From Methylococcus capsulatus str. Texas = ATCC 19069 (GTDB lineage Bacteria; Pseudomonadota; Gammaproteobacteria; Methylococcales; Methylococcaceae), in NCBI RefSeq assembly GCF_000424685.1, contig NZ_AUKJ01000016.1:372001-436000 (forward strand): a DNA stretch of 64,000 bases, written 5' to 3'. A program made the position numbers and the translations under genes. The notes under the pieces are model-generated. The model saw nothing but the letters and a program-made list of their open reading frames with translations. It had not been told where the DNA came from and made no database searches. Position 1 is the first letter of the stretch. Each line of letters begins with the position of its first letter. Shown here one piece after another: positions 37,013 to 47,870 of the stretch.

Positions 37013-37365
37013 GCGAAGAGCAGACGGGTGCCCGCCAGGGTATCCTGGCGCTGACCATCAAAGACAAGAATGCGCTTTACGCCGCCTACATGCCGACCAT
37101 CAAGAACGGCGGTCTCTTCATCCCGACGACACGCAGTTACCGTCTGGGCGACGAGGTCTTCATGTTGTTGCAGCTGATGGACGAGCCGGAGCGGATCCCG
37201 ATCTCGGGACGGGTCGTCTGGATTACCCCGAAAGGGGCCGCCGGTTTCCGTTCCGCCGGCATCGGCGTGCAGTTCAGCGACGAGGACGGCGGCGTCACCA
37301 AGGCGTTGATCGAGAGTTATCTGTCCGGGCACCTTGAATCGGATCAGCCGACCCATACCATGTAA
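37009..37365 (+). CDS. pilZ: PilZ domain protein (type IV pilus type)
   Basis: A 118-residue PilZ protein with a TTG start that overlaps the holB stop. It matches the short PilZ found between holB and tatD in Pseudomonas and Xanthomonas: MPTIKNGGLFIPTTRSYRLG and FRSAGIGVQFSDEDGG. The RxxxR half of the c-di-GMP site is absent, as in the original PilZ, which acts through PilB/FimX rather than by binding c-di-GMP. A role in type IV pilus assembly is likely, though no pil genes are in the window. Confidence 0.9.
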   Translation: MSEEQTGARQGILALTIKDKNALYAAYMPTIKNGGLFIPTTRSYRLGDEVFMLLQLMDEPERIPISGRVVWITPKGAAGFRSAGIGVQFSDEDGGVTKALIESYLSGHLESDQPTHTM

Positions 37366-37408
37366 GCTTTGCCGGCAGCTCCCGGCCTCCCTCTTGCATC
37401 CAAATCCT

Positions 37409-38182
37409 ATGTTCATCGACTCCCACGCCCACCTCGATCGCCTCGACCTGAAACCGTTCGGCGGCGATTTTTCGCGCTTCATGGAGGCGGCCGGCGCCGA
37501 AGGCGTCGACCGCATGCTGTGCGTAGCGATCAATCTGGACGACTATCCCGCCATGCGCCGGCTGGTCGAACCCTATCCGAACGTGTGTGTTTCGGTTGGC
37601 GTGCATCCCAATGAAACCGATACCGAGGAACCAAGCGCCGAACGGCTGGCCGCACTGGCGGATGACGACCGTGTCGTCGCCATTGGCGAAACCGGCCTGG
37701 ACTATTTCCGCAGCGCGGGTGACCTCGCCTGGCAGCAGGAGCGCTTCCGCATCCACATTCGCGCAGCCAAACTCATCGGCAAGCCGCTGATCGTCCACAC
37801 CCGCGATTCCCGCTCCGACACCCTGCGCATCCTCGCGGAAGAGGAGGCGGGCGAGGTGGGTGGCGTGTTCCATTGTTTCACCGAAGACTGGGACACGGCG
37901 CGCCGCGCGCTCGATTTGAATTTCTCGATATCCTTTTCGGGAATCGTCACGTTCCGCACCGCCGAAACCATTCAGGACGTCGCGCGGCGAGTGCCGGACG
38001 AGCGCTATCTGATCGAGACCGACTCGCCCTATCTGGCCCCGGTGCCGCTGCGGGGCAAACCGAACTATCCGCAGCATGTCCGCCATGTCGCCGGTATGAT
38101 CGCCGAGCTGCGGGGCGCGTCACTGGGCGAGGTGGCGGATCGGACGACGCGGAACTATTACACGCTGTTCGGAAATGGCTAA
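37409..38182 (+). CDS. tatD: TatD family metal-dependent hydrolase
   Basis: A 257-residue TatD/YcfH-type hydrolase. FIDSHAHLDRLDL gives the metal HxH, GVHPNETD and AIGETGLDYF the carboxylate ligands, LIVHTRDSRSDTL and GGVFHCFTEDW more His, and LIETDSPYLAPVP the last Asp. It follows holB-pilZ, the usual order for YcfH-type members; its DNase/RNA role in vivo is uncertain. The ATG at 37409 gives the conserved start. Confidence 0.93.
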   Translation: MFIDSHAHLDRLDLKPFGGDFSRFMEAAGAEGVDRMLCVAINLDDYPAMRRLVEPYPNVCVSVGVHPNETDTEEPSAERLAALADDDRVVAIGETGLDYFRSAGDLAWQQERFRIHIRAAKLIGKPLIVHTRDSRSDTLRILAEEEAGEVGGVFHCFTEDWDTARRALDLNFSISFSGIVTFRTAETIQDVARRVPDERYLIETDSPYLAPVPLRGKPNYPQHVRHVAGMIAELRGASLGEVADRTTRNYYTLFGNG

Positions 38183-38239
38183 GTTTACGGAACAGATATT
38201 GCTAGCCCCATTGGGTTTTTCCTACCATCCGGTTTCTTG

Positions 38240-38767
38240 ATGGATTCGTACGCTAACTCCCGGCGTTTCGATGCGCTGCCCCCCCAATGGCTGGCGGTGG
38301 CCCTGTGCCTGGCCTTGTCAGCAGGATGCGCGCAGCGGAAAGTGGTCAGGCAGCCTGCTGTGCCGAGCGTCCGTCCGGCCCCCACGGCAGCACCGGCGCC
38401 CAGTCCCAGGCCGAAAGCGGCGGCTCCGCCCGCGAGGCCGGCACCGGGAGCCTGGGCAGGCGCGAAGAAGCAGCCGGCGCCGACCCCCGCCGTGGCAGCC
38501 CTGATGTCCGAGGCGGACAAGGCTCAGGGTTCCGGTCAGCTCGACAACGCCGCCACCACCCTGGAGCGCGCCATCCGCATGCAGCCGCGTAATCCGGAGT
38601 TGTGGTACCGTCTGGCGACGGTCCGGATGGCCCAGCAGCAGCCGCGTCTCGCGCTCGATCTGGCACGAAAATCCAAGGTCTTGGCTCGGGGCAATCCGGA
38701 TCTGGTCCAGAAATGTCAGGCGCTGATCGAGGAAGCCGGCCAGCTCGCGGGCGGCGTGGAAAAATAG
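38240..38767 (+). CDS. Lipoprotein with Pro/Ala-rich linker and TPR-like segment
   Basis: A 175-residue protein. A signal segment (about 15-30, ending LSAGC) makes Cys30 a possible lipidation site. A Pro/Ala-rich linker spans about 38-80. Residues 85-165 (GQLDNAATTLERAIRMQPRN, LWYRLATVRMAQQQPRLALD) look like two TPR units. It lies between tatD and the dinG/yoaA gene. Similar short TPR lipoproteins are known in gammaproteobacteria; the role is unknown. An alternative TTG start lies one codon earlier. Confidence 0.82.
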   Translation: MDSYANSRRFDALPPQWLAVALCLALSAGCAQRKVVRQPAVPSVRPAPTAAPAPSPRPKAAAPPARPAPGAWAGAKKQPAPTPAVAALMSEADKAQGSGQLDNAATTLERAIRMQPRNPELWYRLATVRMAQQQPRLALDLARKSKVLARGNPDLVQKCQALIEEAGQLAGGVEK

Positions 38768-38768
38768 G

Positions 38769-40703
38769 GTGAGCGGCGTCGATGACGTCTTCGCGGAGGA
38801 CGGCCCGCTGGCGCGTTTCCTGGCGGGCTTCCGCCCGCGTGATGCCCAAATCGGTATGGCGCGGGCGGTGGAACAGGCCATCCGCGGCGGCCGCTGTCTG
38901 ATCGCCGAGGCCGGCACCGGCACCGGCAAGACATTCGCCTATCTGGTGCCGGCCCTGTTGAGCGGCAAGCGGGTGCTGGTCTCCACCGGCACGCGGAATC
39001 TGCAGGATCAACTGTTTCAGAAGGATCTGCCCTTGTTGCGGCAGGCTCTGGGGACGCCGGTGCACACCGCTCTGCTCAAGGGCCGATCGAATTACCTTTG
39101 TCCCTACCGGCTGGAAAACGTCGTCGATTTCGGCTTTCGCGCCGGCTTCAGCGCCGAGGAAGCCGATCAGCTCGAACGCATCCGGCGTTGGGCGAAGACG
39201 ACCCGCAGCGGCGATGTCGCCGAGGTGAACGACGTACCGGAGGCTTCACCGCTGTGGCGCTCGGTCACCTCCACCGCCGAAAACTGCTTGGGACAGGAGT
39301 GTCCGCTCTACGAAGGCTGTCCTGTGGTCCAGGCCAGAAAGGCTGCCCAGGAGGCGCAGATCACCGTCATCAACCACCATTTGCTGTGGGCCGACTGGGC
39401 GGTCAAGACCGACGGCTTCGGCGAACTGTTGCCGGTGGCCGACGTCATCATCGTGGACGAGGCCCACCAGTTCGCCGAAACCGCCACACAGTTCCTGGGG
39501 GTCAGCCTGAGTAGCCGCCAGCTCGCCGAACTGGCGGACGACACTCTGATCGAGCGGGCCAAGGATGCACCGGACATGGGTGGGCTGGCCGATGCCGCGA
39601 CTCTGCTCAAGGTGGAGCTGACGGCCATGCGCGCTGCGCTGGGCGAGGAACCTCGGCGGGACGCCTGGCACGCCGTGGCCGGAAAGGAGGAGGTGAATGC
39701 CGGACTCGGGCGCATGGAGGAAGCCTTGCTGGCGTTGGCCGCGCAGCTCAAGATTGCGGCGGTGCGCGGCAAAGGGTTGGAATCTTGCTGGAAGCGCTGC
39801 GACGAGTTCATCCAGCGGCTGGAGGCGTTCCTGGCCGAAGATACCGAGGAATCGGTACGCTGGTTCGAGATCCATCGCCGCGGCTTTTCCCTGAGCCGAA
39901 CGCCGCTGGACATCGCCGGCGAGTTCACGCGTTTCCGCAAGGCGCGGCAGGCGACCTGGATCTTCACCTCGGCGACGTTGAGCGTGGCCGGGCGTTTCGA
40001 GCACTTCTCCCGTCAGCTTGGTATCGTCGATGCCGAGTGCCGGCGCTGGGAGAGTCCCTTCGACTACCGCCGCCAGAGCCTCCTGTACCTGCCGCCCGGT
40101 TTGCCCGATCCGGGCGCCGGCAACTACACCCGGGCCGTGCTGCGGGCGGCATGGCCGGTGCTCAAAGCGAGCCGGGGGCGCGCCTTTCTGCTGTTCACCA
40201 GCCATCAGGCACTGACCGAGGCGGCCTCTATTCTGGAAGGCAAGACCGAATTTCCGCTGTTCGTCCAGGGCAGCCGGCCCAAGACCAGGCTGCTGGACGA
40301 CTTCCGCGCCTCGGGCAACGGTCTGTTGCTCGGGACCGCCAGCTTCTGGGAAGGCGTCGACGTACGGGGAGAGGCGTTGTCCTGTGTGGTGATCGACAAG
40401 CTGCCGTTCGCATCGCCCGGAGATCCGGTCGTCAGTGCCCGGCTCGAGGCCATCCGCAAGCGCGGTCACAGTCCATTCGGCGTGTTCCAGCTTCCGGCCG
40501 CCGTCATCGCCCTCAAACAGGGCGCCGGCAGGCTGATCCGGGACGTGGACGATCGCGGTGTCCTGGTACTGGCCGATCCCCGGCTCGTGTCCAGGAGTTA
40601 TGGGCGAGTGTTCTTGGACAGCCTGCCGCCGATGCGTATCGCCCGCGATCCCGGTGCGGTGCGGGCCTTTTTTGCCGATCCGCCGGCGGAAGGTTCCGTC
40701 TGA
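38769..40703 (+). CDS. DinG/YoaA family ATP-dependent helicase
   Basis: A 644-residue XPD-like helicase with a GTG start one base after the lipoprotein stop. Walker A is AEAGTGTGKT (46-55), the DEAH box is IVDEAHQF, and Cys111, 173, 178 and 184 are placed as the Fe-S cluster ligands. The C-terminal GTASFWEGVDVRGEALSCVV and QGAGRLIRD are motifs of this group. Length and features favour YoaA over the larger DinG. It should unwind DNA 5'-3' in repair or replication stress. Confidence 0.92.
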   Translation: MSGVDDVFAEDGPLARFLAGFRPRDAQIGMARAVEQAIRGGRCLIAEAGTGTGKTFAYLVPALLSGKRVLVSTGTRNLQDQLFQKDLPLLRQALGTPVHTALLKGRSNYLCPYRLENVVDFGFRAGFSAEEADQLERIRRWAKTTRSGDVAEVNDVPEASPLWRSVTSTAENCLGQECPLYEGCPVVQARKAAQEAQITVINHHLLWADWAVKTDGFGELLPVADVIIVDEAHQFAETATQFLGVSLSSRQLAELADDTLIERAKDAPDMGGLADAATLLKVELTAMRAALGEEPRRDAWHAVAGKEEVNAGLGRMEEALLALAAQLKIAAVRGKGLESCWKRCDEFIQRLEAFLAEDTEESVRWFEIHRRGFSLSRTPLDIAGEFTRFRKARQATWIFTSATLSVAGRFEHFSRQLGIVDAECRRWESPFDYRRQSLLYLPPGLPDPGAGNYTRAVLRAAWPVLKASRGRAFLLFTSHQALTEAASILEGKTEFPLFVQGSRPKTRLLDDFRASGNGLLLGTASFWEGVDVRGEALSCVVIDKLPFASPGDPVVSARLEAIRKRGHSPFGVFQLPAAVIALKQGAGRLIRDVDDRGVLVLADPRLVSRSYGRVFLDSLPPMRIARDPGAVRAFFADPPAEGSV

Positions 40704-40787
40704 GTTTTTCGGACGGCCTCGGCTCGTGCCCGGCGGGTCGGCGATTGGCATAGAATATGTGGTTTTTTCGTTCCGCAAACCTGTTCC

Positions 40788-42368
40788 ATGTCCGAACTTG
40801 AATTCGAAATCGAGCGGCGGCGAACCTTCGCCATCATTTCCCATCCCGATGCCGGCAAGACCACGCTGACCGAAAAGCTGCTGCTGTTCGGCGGAGCGAT
40901 CCAGCTTGCGGGTTCGGTCAAGGGTCGGAAGGCGACGCGGCATGCGACCTCGGACTGGATGGAGATGGAGAAGCAGCGCGGCATCTCGGTCACGACCTCA
41001 GTGATGCAGTTCCAGCACCGTGACCGCATCTTCAACCTGCTCGACACGCCGGGCCACGAGGACTTCTCCGAGGACACCTACCGGACCCTTACGGCGGTGG
41101 ACTCTGCCCTCATGGTGATCGACAGCGCCAAGGGTGTGGAGGAGCGGACCATCAAGCTGATGGAGGTGTGCCGGCTGCGCGACACGCCGATCCTTACCTT
41201 CATCAACAAGCTGGACCGTGAGGGGCGGGAGCCGGTGGAGCTGTTGGACGAGGTCGAGCGGGTGCTGAACATCCAGTGCGCGCCCATCACCTGGCCGATC
41301 GGTATGGGCAAACGCTTCAAGGGCGTTTACCACTTGTACGAGGATGCGATCCATTTGTTCAGTGCATCGCACGGCGACCGCATCGTCAAGGGCGAGGTCG
41401 TGGAGGGCTTGAACAGCCCGAAGCTGGATGAACTCCTGGGGGATATCGCGGACGAACTGCGCATGGAGATCGAACTGGTGCGGGGTGCGAGCCACGAGTT
41501 CGATCCGGAGGCCTATCGCGCCGGGCGCCAGACGCCGGTGTTCTTTGGGTCGGCGATCAACAACTTCGGCATCCTCGAATTGCTCGATGCCTTCGCCGAG
41601 TATGCACCGCCGCCGCAGGCGCGCCAGGCGCGGGAGCGCCTCGTGGCGCCGGGGGAGGACAAGTTTTCCGGCTTCGTATTCAAGATCCAGGCTAACATGG
41701 ATCCGGCCCACCGCGATCGTATCGCTTTCCTGCGCGTGTGTTCCGGTCGTTACACCAAGGGTGTGCGGCTGTTCCATGTGCGCTCGGGCAAGGCCATGCA
41801 AGTGGCCAACGCCATCACCTTCCAGGCCGACAGCCGCGAGAATGTGGAAGAGGCCTATCCGGGCGACATCATCGGTCTGCACAACCACGGTACCATTCAG
41901 GTTGGTGACACCTTCACCCAGGGAGAGAACCTGAAATTCGAGGGAATCCCCTCCTTTGCCCCGGAACTGTTCCGCCGCGTCGTGCTGAAGGATCCACTGC
42001 GCTCCAAGGCCTTGCAGCGCGGTCTCCAGCAGTTGAGCGAAGAGGGAGCGACTCAGCTGTTCAAGCCTTTGCGCAACAACGATCTGATTCTGGGGGCGGT
42101 GGGAGTGTTGCAGTTCGACGTGACGGCGTTCCGGCTCAAGGCCGAGTACAATGTGGATTGCGTCTACGAAGCGGTGCCGGTGACGACGGCACGTTGGGTG
42201 TCGTGCAGCGATCCCAAGAAGCTGGAAGAGTTCAAGCGCAAGGTCCACGACAACCTGGCCGAGGACGGCAGCGGCTATTTGGTTTATCTTGCCACCAGCC
42301 GGGTGAATTTGTCGCTCACCGAGGAGCGCTGGCCGGAGATCCGTTTCAGCGCGACCCGGGAACTGTAA
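40788..42368 (+). CDS. prfC: Peptide chain release factor 3
   Basis: A 526-residue translational GTPase, close to E. coli RF3 (529). [16 protein letters not shown] is the P-loop, [10 protein letters not shown] the switch, [20 protein letters not shown] the G3 region, and [18 protein letters not shown] the G4. It recycles RF1/RF2 from the ribosome after peptide release. Its stop codon directly abuts the convergent stop of soxZ. Confidence 0.98.
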   Translation: MSELEFEIERRRTFAIISHPDAGKTTLTEKLLLFGGAIQLAGSVKGRKATRHATSDWMEMEKQRGISVTTSVMQFQHRDRIFNLLDTPGHEDFSEDTYRTLTAVDSALMVIDSAKGVEERTIKLMEVCRLRDTPILTFINKLDREGREPVELLDEVERVLNIQCAPITWPIGMGKRFKGVYHLYEDAIHLFSASHGDRIVKGEVVEGLNSPKLDELLGDIADELRMEIELVRGASHEFDPEAYRAGRQTPVFFGSAINNFGILELLDAFAEYAPPPQARQARERLVAPGEDKFSGFVFKIQANMDPAHRDRIAFLRVCSGRYTKGVRLFHVRSGKAMQVANAITFQADSRENVEEAYPGDIIGLHNHGTIQVGDTFTQGENLKFEGIPSFAPELFRRVVLKDPLRSKALQRGLQQLSEEGATQLFKPLRNNDLILGAVGVLQFDVTAFRLKAEYNVDCVYEAVPVTTARWVSCSDPKKLEEFKRKVHDNLAEDGSGYLVYLATSRVNLSLTEERWPEIRFSATREL

Positions 42369-42671
42369 TCACTCGATGACGCCTTCCTGCGATTCTGTGT
42401 TGCCGAGATTGTCGGTCCAGTTCACCCGGATGCGTTCGCCCGGTCGTCCGCCGCGGAATTGGAAGGAAAAATAGGGGTCCTTGGACACGGCGGTGGTGAG
42501 GCGGCAGCGCACCACGGGTTTGCCGTCATGCTCGAGGGTGAGTTCCTCGATATAGTGTGCGGGGACGACCACACCGCTGGTTTCGTCCCGGCGGCGGCCG
42601 GTTTCCATCGGATGGGTGATCAGCAAACGGACGGTCGTGATGCCGTCAGCGGTTCGGGCGCGGATTTTCAT
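42369..42671 (-). CDS. soxZ: Thiosulfate oxidation carrier protein SoxZ
   Basis: A 100-residue SoxZ. It opens IRARTADGITTVRLLITHPMET, contains PAHYIEELTLEHDGKPV and DPYFSFQFRGGRPGERIRV, and ends NWTDNLGNTE. SoxZ pairs with SoxY, which holds sulfur intermediates on a C-terminal Cys in the periplasm. SoxZ has no signal peptide and is exported with SoxY by Tat. Here it lies 428 bases from soxY on the opposite strand, whereas soxYZ are normally adjacent and co-directional. No soxA, X, B, C or D is nearby. Confidence 0.92.
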   Translation of the reverse strand: MKIRARTADGITTVRLLITHPMETGRRRDETSGVVVPAHYIEELTLEHDGKPVVRCRLTTAVSKDPYFSFQFRGGRPGERIRVNWTDNLGNTESQEGVIE

Positions 42672-43099
42672 ACTACCGGATATCCGTGTTCATGGCCGGT
42701 GCGGAACGCCGGTTTCTGCTGCGCGGGGCTTCTTCAGGGAGAGCGGCCCGCGGTCGGGAGATCCTCATGAACGGCAGGAAACACTGCGGTGAGCGGGCGG
42801 GTTCGGCCGAAATCGGGAATCCGCCGTGGGGCCTTGCGAAGAAACGAGGCCGCCCGAGCCGGATGACGGACCGTGGCCGATCGGCATCGGCCCGGCGGTC
42901 GAGGTCGAGTGGCGATTCGGTTCTTTCCGCCGGAGGCCGCGATCGATCATGAGGGGGGAGCGGAAACGCAGCCGTCATCCCATGTATGGCATCGGCTTGG
43001 ATCAAAAGACTCATGGATTCAGGATAGTGGAGAACAAGGGGTTTGGCCGGGACTCAGGGTAACGATAAGCTGGTTGCACCGGCAAGTTGGGCATATTCG
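42672..43099. other. 428-bp divergent intergenic region between soxZ and soxY
   Basis: No convincing gene is seen. Open frames on both strands (for example 42673-43014 minus) are Arg/Pro-rich and look like GC-driven spurious ORFs. The region should hold both sox promoters, but I cannot pick out clear hexamers or an operator. Confidence 0.5.
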
Positions 43100-43546
43100 A
43101 TGAGCTTCCATCTCTCCCGCCGCCGTTTCGTCCTCTCCGCCCTGAAGGGCATCGCCGTATGGCGGTTGTCCGGTGCCCCCTCGGCTTTCGGGAGGGAGGC
43201 GGATCCGGCGGCCTATGAGGCCGCCCTGCGCTCCCTCACCGCCGATCGCAAGCTGGAAGAAACCGCCTTGCTGGCCTTGGATGTCCCCGACAGTGCGGAA
43301 AACGGCGCGATCGTGCCGGTCACCCTGGAGAGCCGTCTCGAGGGCACCACGGCGTTGCATCTTCTGGTGGTGCGCAATCCCAGGCCACTGGCGGCATCCT
43401 TCGAGTTCCGGAACGGAGCCGTACCTTTGGTTTCGTTCCGAATCAAAATGAACGAGAGTAGCCCCGTGGTGGCATTGGTTGAAGCCGGGGGCCGCATTTA
43501 CGGGTGCCGCAAACAGGTCAAGGTAACCATCGGCGGCTGCGGCTGA
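43100..43546 (+). CDS. soxY: Thiosulfate oxidation carrier protein SoxY
   Basis: A 148-residue SoxY. A twin-arginine signal (SRRRFVLSALKG) starts at residue 6. The family core is seen in GAIVPVTLESRLEG, LVVRNPRPLAASFEF and VSFRIKMNESSPVVALVEAGG. The chain ends IGGCG with Cys147 as the sulfur-carrying residue of the GGCGG swinging arm, one Gly short of the classic form. It is divergent from soxZ and convergent with the methylthioinosine phosphorylase gene, 6 bases away. The ATG at 43100 is chosen to start the Tat signal. Confidence 0.9.
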   Translation: MSFHLSRRRFVLSALKGIAVWRLSGAPSAFGREADPAAYEAALRSLTADRKLEETALLALDVPDSAENGAIVPVTLESRLEGTTALHLLVVRNPRPLAASFEFRNGAVPLVSFRIKMNESSPVVALVEAGGRIYGCRKQVKVTIGGCG

Positions 43547-43552
43547 TCCGGA

Positions 43553-44854
<1,302 letters not shown>

Positions 44855-44858
<4 letters not shown>

Positions 44859-45889
44859 TGCGCAGAGTCGTTGAAAGAGTGAATGCGGTCGACCGCATTG
44901 CGCCATTCGCTACTTGCCACCAGCGCGTCGCGGTCGATTCGCGAGCGGCCGTACATGGCGGCGAGACGGCGGGTACTGCCGGGGGATGCGGTACGGTTTT
45001 CCAGGGCTTCCAGAATGCTCGCCGTCGCCTCGGGGGTGTTGCAGACCACCAGCATGTCGCAGCCTGCCTCGAGTGCCGCCAGCGCACGCGCGGCATAGTC
45101 GCCGGCCACGGCTGCGCCGGCCATGGACAGGTCGTCCGAGAAGATCGCGCCATCGAAATTCATCCGTTCGCGCAGGATGGTCTGCAGCCAGAAAGGGGAG
45201 AAGCACGGCGGCCGGGCGTCTATGCGGGAGTAAAGGACGTGGGCCGGCATGATGCCTTCGAGGTTCTCACGGATCAACGCCGAGAAGGGCAGCAGATCAC
45301 GCGCGAGCAATTCTTCGAGTTCGCGTCGGTCTTCGGGCAGCACGAGGTGCGAGTCGCCGGCCACACCACCGTGGCCGGGGAAGTGTTTGCCCACCGCCGC
45401 CATGCCCGCACGCCGCATGCCGGTGGCGAAGGCGCGGGCCGCGGCGGTGACTTCCTCCGGTGTACGGGCGAAGGCGCGGTCGCCGATGACGGTGCTGATG
45501 CCGCTGTCGACGTCGAGCACCGGCGCGAAGCTGAAGTCCACGCCCACGGCGCGCAGCTCCGCTGCCATCAGCCAGCCTGCCGTTTCGGCCGCTGCCAGTC
45601 CGGCTTCGCCAGCCACTTCGAGGTACGCGGAGGCCGGCGGCAGCCGGGTGAAGCCTTCGCGGAAACGCTGGACCCGACCGCCCTCATGATCCACGGCGAT
45701 CAGCATGTCGGGCCGCAAGCTGCGGACCTCCGATACCAGCGCCAGCATCTGGTCCGGTGACGCGTAGTTCCGGCTGAACAGGATCAGCCCGCCGGCGGCG
45801 GGGTGACACAGGAATTCACGTTCGTCTGCGGACAGCCGGGGCCCGACGAGGTCGAACATCACACAGCGCGGGGGGGAGATGGGGTTCAT
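44855..45889 (-). CDS. nagZ: Beta-N-acetylhexosaminidase NagZ
   Basis: A 344-residue GH3 enzyme. VMFDLVGPRLSADEREFL opens it, IAVDHEGGRVQRFREGFTRL binds substrate, KHFPGHGGVAGDSH is the catalytic His loop, and DGAIFSDDLSMAGA carries the nucleophile Asp. It removes GlcNAc from cytosolic anhydromuropeptides in cell-wall recycling, matching the lytic transglycosylases elsewhere in the window. The ATG at 45889 is the homologous start; the frame stays open upstream without conservation. Confidence 0.96.
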
Positions 45890-46171
45890 GGAGCTCTCTT
45901 CGCTTCGGGGCCGGCATTGTAAACCATGGAGCGTCGGTTGGACGGCGGCGGTTTTCCATTGAATTGTAAAAGGGACGACTGGGATCGGCGATGAGGCGGG
46001 AAGGAGAGGAGTCGGATCCTGGCACCGCGGAAAATTTTCATGGGAAGGCTTGAATTGCAAACGGTTTGTCTCAAGATTGTGCAGATAGCGATGCCGGTGT
46101 AATTCTGTTAATTTGTTCCGAGTCTTGGATGGGAAGGTAATCCAATCCAAAAAACAACAAGGAGAAAGAGG

Positions 46172-46420
46172 ATGTCGAAGGGCCAAAATCTGCAAGATCC
46201 ATTCCTGAATACACTCCGGAAAGAGCATGTTCCGGTTTCGATCTATCTGGTCAACGGAATCAAGCTGCAAGGAAAGGTGGATTCGTTCGACCAGTACGTA
46301 ATCATGCTGAAGAACACCGTCAGCCAGATGGTATACAAACATGCGATTTCGACCATCGTGCCCGGCCGCCCGGTGCGCGTCCCACATGCGGGTGAAAGTG
46401 GCGACGAGGAGGCCGAATGA
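46172..46420 (+). CDS. hfq: RNA chaperone Hfq
   Basis: An 82-residue Hfq. [20 protein letters not shown] starts the Sm1 motif and [12 protein letters not shown] is Sm2; the C-terminal tail is short and acidic (GDEEAE). It is the hexameric matchmaker of small RNAs and mRNAs. The RBS is AAGGAG. nagZ is divergent across a 282-base gap; hflX follows after 47 bases. Confidence 0.98.
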   Translation: MSKGQNLQDPFLNTLRKEHVPVSIYLVNGIKLQGKVDSFDQYVIMLKNTVSQMVYKHAISTIVPGRPVRVPHAGESGDEEAE

Positions 46421-46441
46421 GGCAGAGGGAGGTGTGCCTCA
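46418..46441 (+). repeat. Hairpin at the hfq stop codon
   Basis: TGAGGCA (46418-46424) pairs with TGCCTCA (46435-46441), a 10-base loop between. It contains the hfq stop and precedes the hflX TTG by 27 bases. No T-run; it could be a processing or attenuation site. Confidence 0.35.
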
Positions 46442-46467
46442 TGGAACCGTCGTCGTGAGGGAGTCGG

Positions 46468-47769
46468 TTGTTCGATAGGCCGGGTATCGGATCACGCGCG
46501 GTACTGGTGCACATGCCGCTGGCCGGGCCGGATCAGGAGGATCTGGACGAGTTTCGGCTCCTGTCTCTCTCCGCGGGGGCCGAGGCGGTGGCGACTCTGG
46601 CGGGACGGTTGCGTGCGGTCGATCCGCGCTTCTACATCGGTCAGGGCAAGCTGGAAGAGCTGGCCGAGACGGTCAAGGTGCATGAGGCCGATCTGGTGCT
46701 CTTCAATCACGCGCTCACGCCGAGTCAGGAGCGCAATCTCGAAAAGGCACTAAACATCCGGGTGGTCGACCGTAACGGCCTCATTCTGGACATCTTCGCC
46801 CAGCGCGCGCGCTCGTTCGAGGGGCGGCTCCAGGTCGAACTGGCTCAGCTGAAACACCTTTCCACCCGGCTGGTAAGGGGCTGGACTCACCTCGAGCGCC
46901 AGAAAGGTGGGATCGGTCTGCGCGGCCCGGGCGAAACCCAACTCGAGACCGACAAGCGTCTTCTGGCCAACCGGATTCGCCAGATCCAGAAGCGGTTGCA
47001 GCAGGTGGAGGTGCAGCGCGATCAAGGGCGGCAGGCCCGTCGCCGGGCGCAAGTGCCGGTGGTCGGCCTGGTCGGTTACACCAACGCCGGCAAATCGACT
47101 CTGTTCAACGCCTTGACCCGGGCTGACGTCTATGCGGCGGACCAGCTGTTCGCGACCCTCGATCCGACCCTGCGCCGTCTGAGCACCGGCGGTCTGGACA
47201 TGGTGCTGGCAGACACCGTGGGGTTCATACGTCATCTCCCGCACGAACTCGTTGCGGCGTTCCGCTCCACCCTCCAGGAATCGGCCGAAGCGGATCTTCT
47301 GCTGCAAGTCGTCGATGCCACCGATGAACGGATGGATGAAACCATCGCCGAGGTGCGGCAGGTGCTGGCGGAGATCGGTGCCGACCGGATTCCGTGCATC
47401 GAGGTATATAACAAGGTCGACGGCCTGGACGGTGTGGTTCCTCACGTCGAACGCGATGCGTCGGGTCGGCCCGCCCGGGTCTGGATTTCGGCGCGGAGTG
47501 GCGCCGGCCTCGATTTGCTCAAGGGGCTTCTGGAGGAAGTCTTGGGGGGCGGCGTCGAGCGTCGCATCCTGACCCTGACCGCCGGTCAGGGTCAACTCCG
47601 GGCACGCCTCTATCGCGAAGCGAGGATATTGTGGGACGAGCCCGATGGCGAAGGCGGCTGGCGGCTGTCCGTGGAGTTTCCGGCCAGTGCCCGCGCTTTG
47701 CGCCGTGCCATCGGGGACGCCCCCGAACGTGCCGACTGCGAGGATTTGCTGACCGTGAGCCCCCGATGA
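46468..47769 (+). CDS. hflX: Ribosome-associated GTPase HflX
   Basis: A 433-residue GTPase. The N-terminal ATP-binding part includes YIGQGKLEELAETVK and FNHALTPSQERNLEKAL; GGIGLRGPGETQLETDKRLL bridges to the G domain, whose P-loop is [14 protein letters not shown] and G3 DTVGFIRHLP. It splits stalled or hibernating ribosomes. It starts at a TTG (MFDRPG aligns with the family start). It lies between hfq and hflK as in E. coli. Confidence 0.96.
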   Translation: MFDRPGIGSRAVLVHMPLAGPDQEDLDEFRLLSLSAGAEAVATLAGRLRAVDPRFYIGQGKLEELAETVKVHEADLVLFNHALTPSQERNLEKALNIRVVDRNGLILDIFAQRARSFEGRLQVELAQLKHLSTRLVRGWTHLERQKGGIGLRGPGETQLETDKRLLANRIRQIQKRLQQVEVQRDQGRQARRRAQVPVVGLVGYTNAGKSTLFNALTRADVYAADQLFATLDPTLRRLSTGGLDMVLADTVGFIRHLPHELVAAFRSTLQESAEADLLLQVVDATDERMDETIAEVRQVLAEIGADRIPCIEVYNKVDGLDGVVPHVERDASGRPARVWISARSGAGLDLLKGLLEEVLGGGVERRILTLTAGQGQLRARLYREARILWDEPDGEGGWRLSVEFPASARALRRAIGDAPERADCEDLLTVSPR

Positions 47770-47784
47770 TTCCACTGGGGATTT

Positions 47785-47813
47785 TTGTATGTTTGAGGAA
47801 TTTCCGGGATAAT
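47785..47813 (+). promoter_or_regulatory. Candidate sigma-70 promoter of hflKC
   Basis: TTGTAT (47785-47790), 17-base spacer, GATAAT (47808-47813), in the 101-base hflX-hflK gap. The -10 matches 5 of 6 and the -35 4 of 6. Confidence 0.55.
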
Positions 47814-47870
47814 CCGGGCAATGCTGCAAATCGAAAGCAATGGCTAATAGATCGTCACAGGAGTGTTCAC

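Noticed and set aside
42673-43014. Possible 113-residue gene between soxZ and soxY
   Set aside because: It is Arg/Pro-rich, matches nothing I recognise, and overlaps competing frames of equal quality on the other strand.
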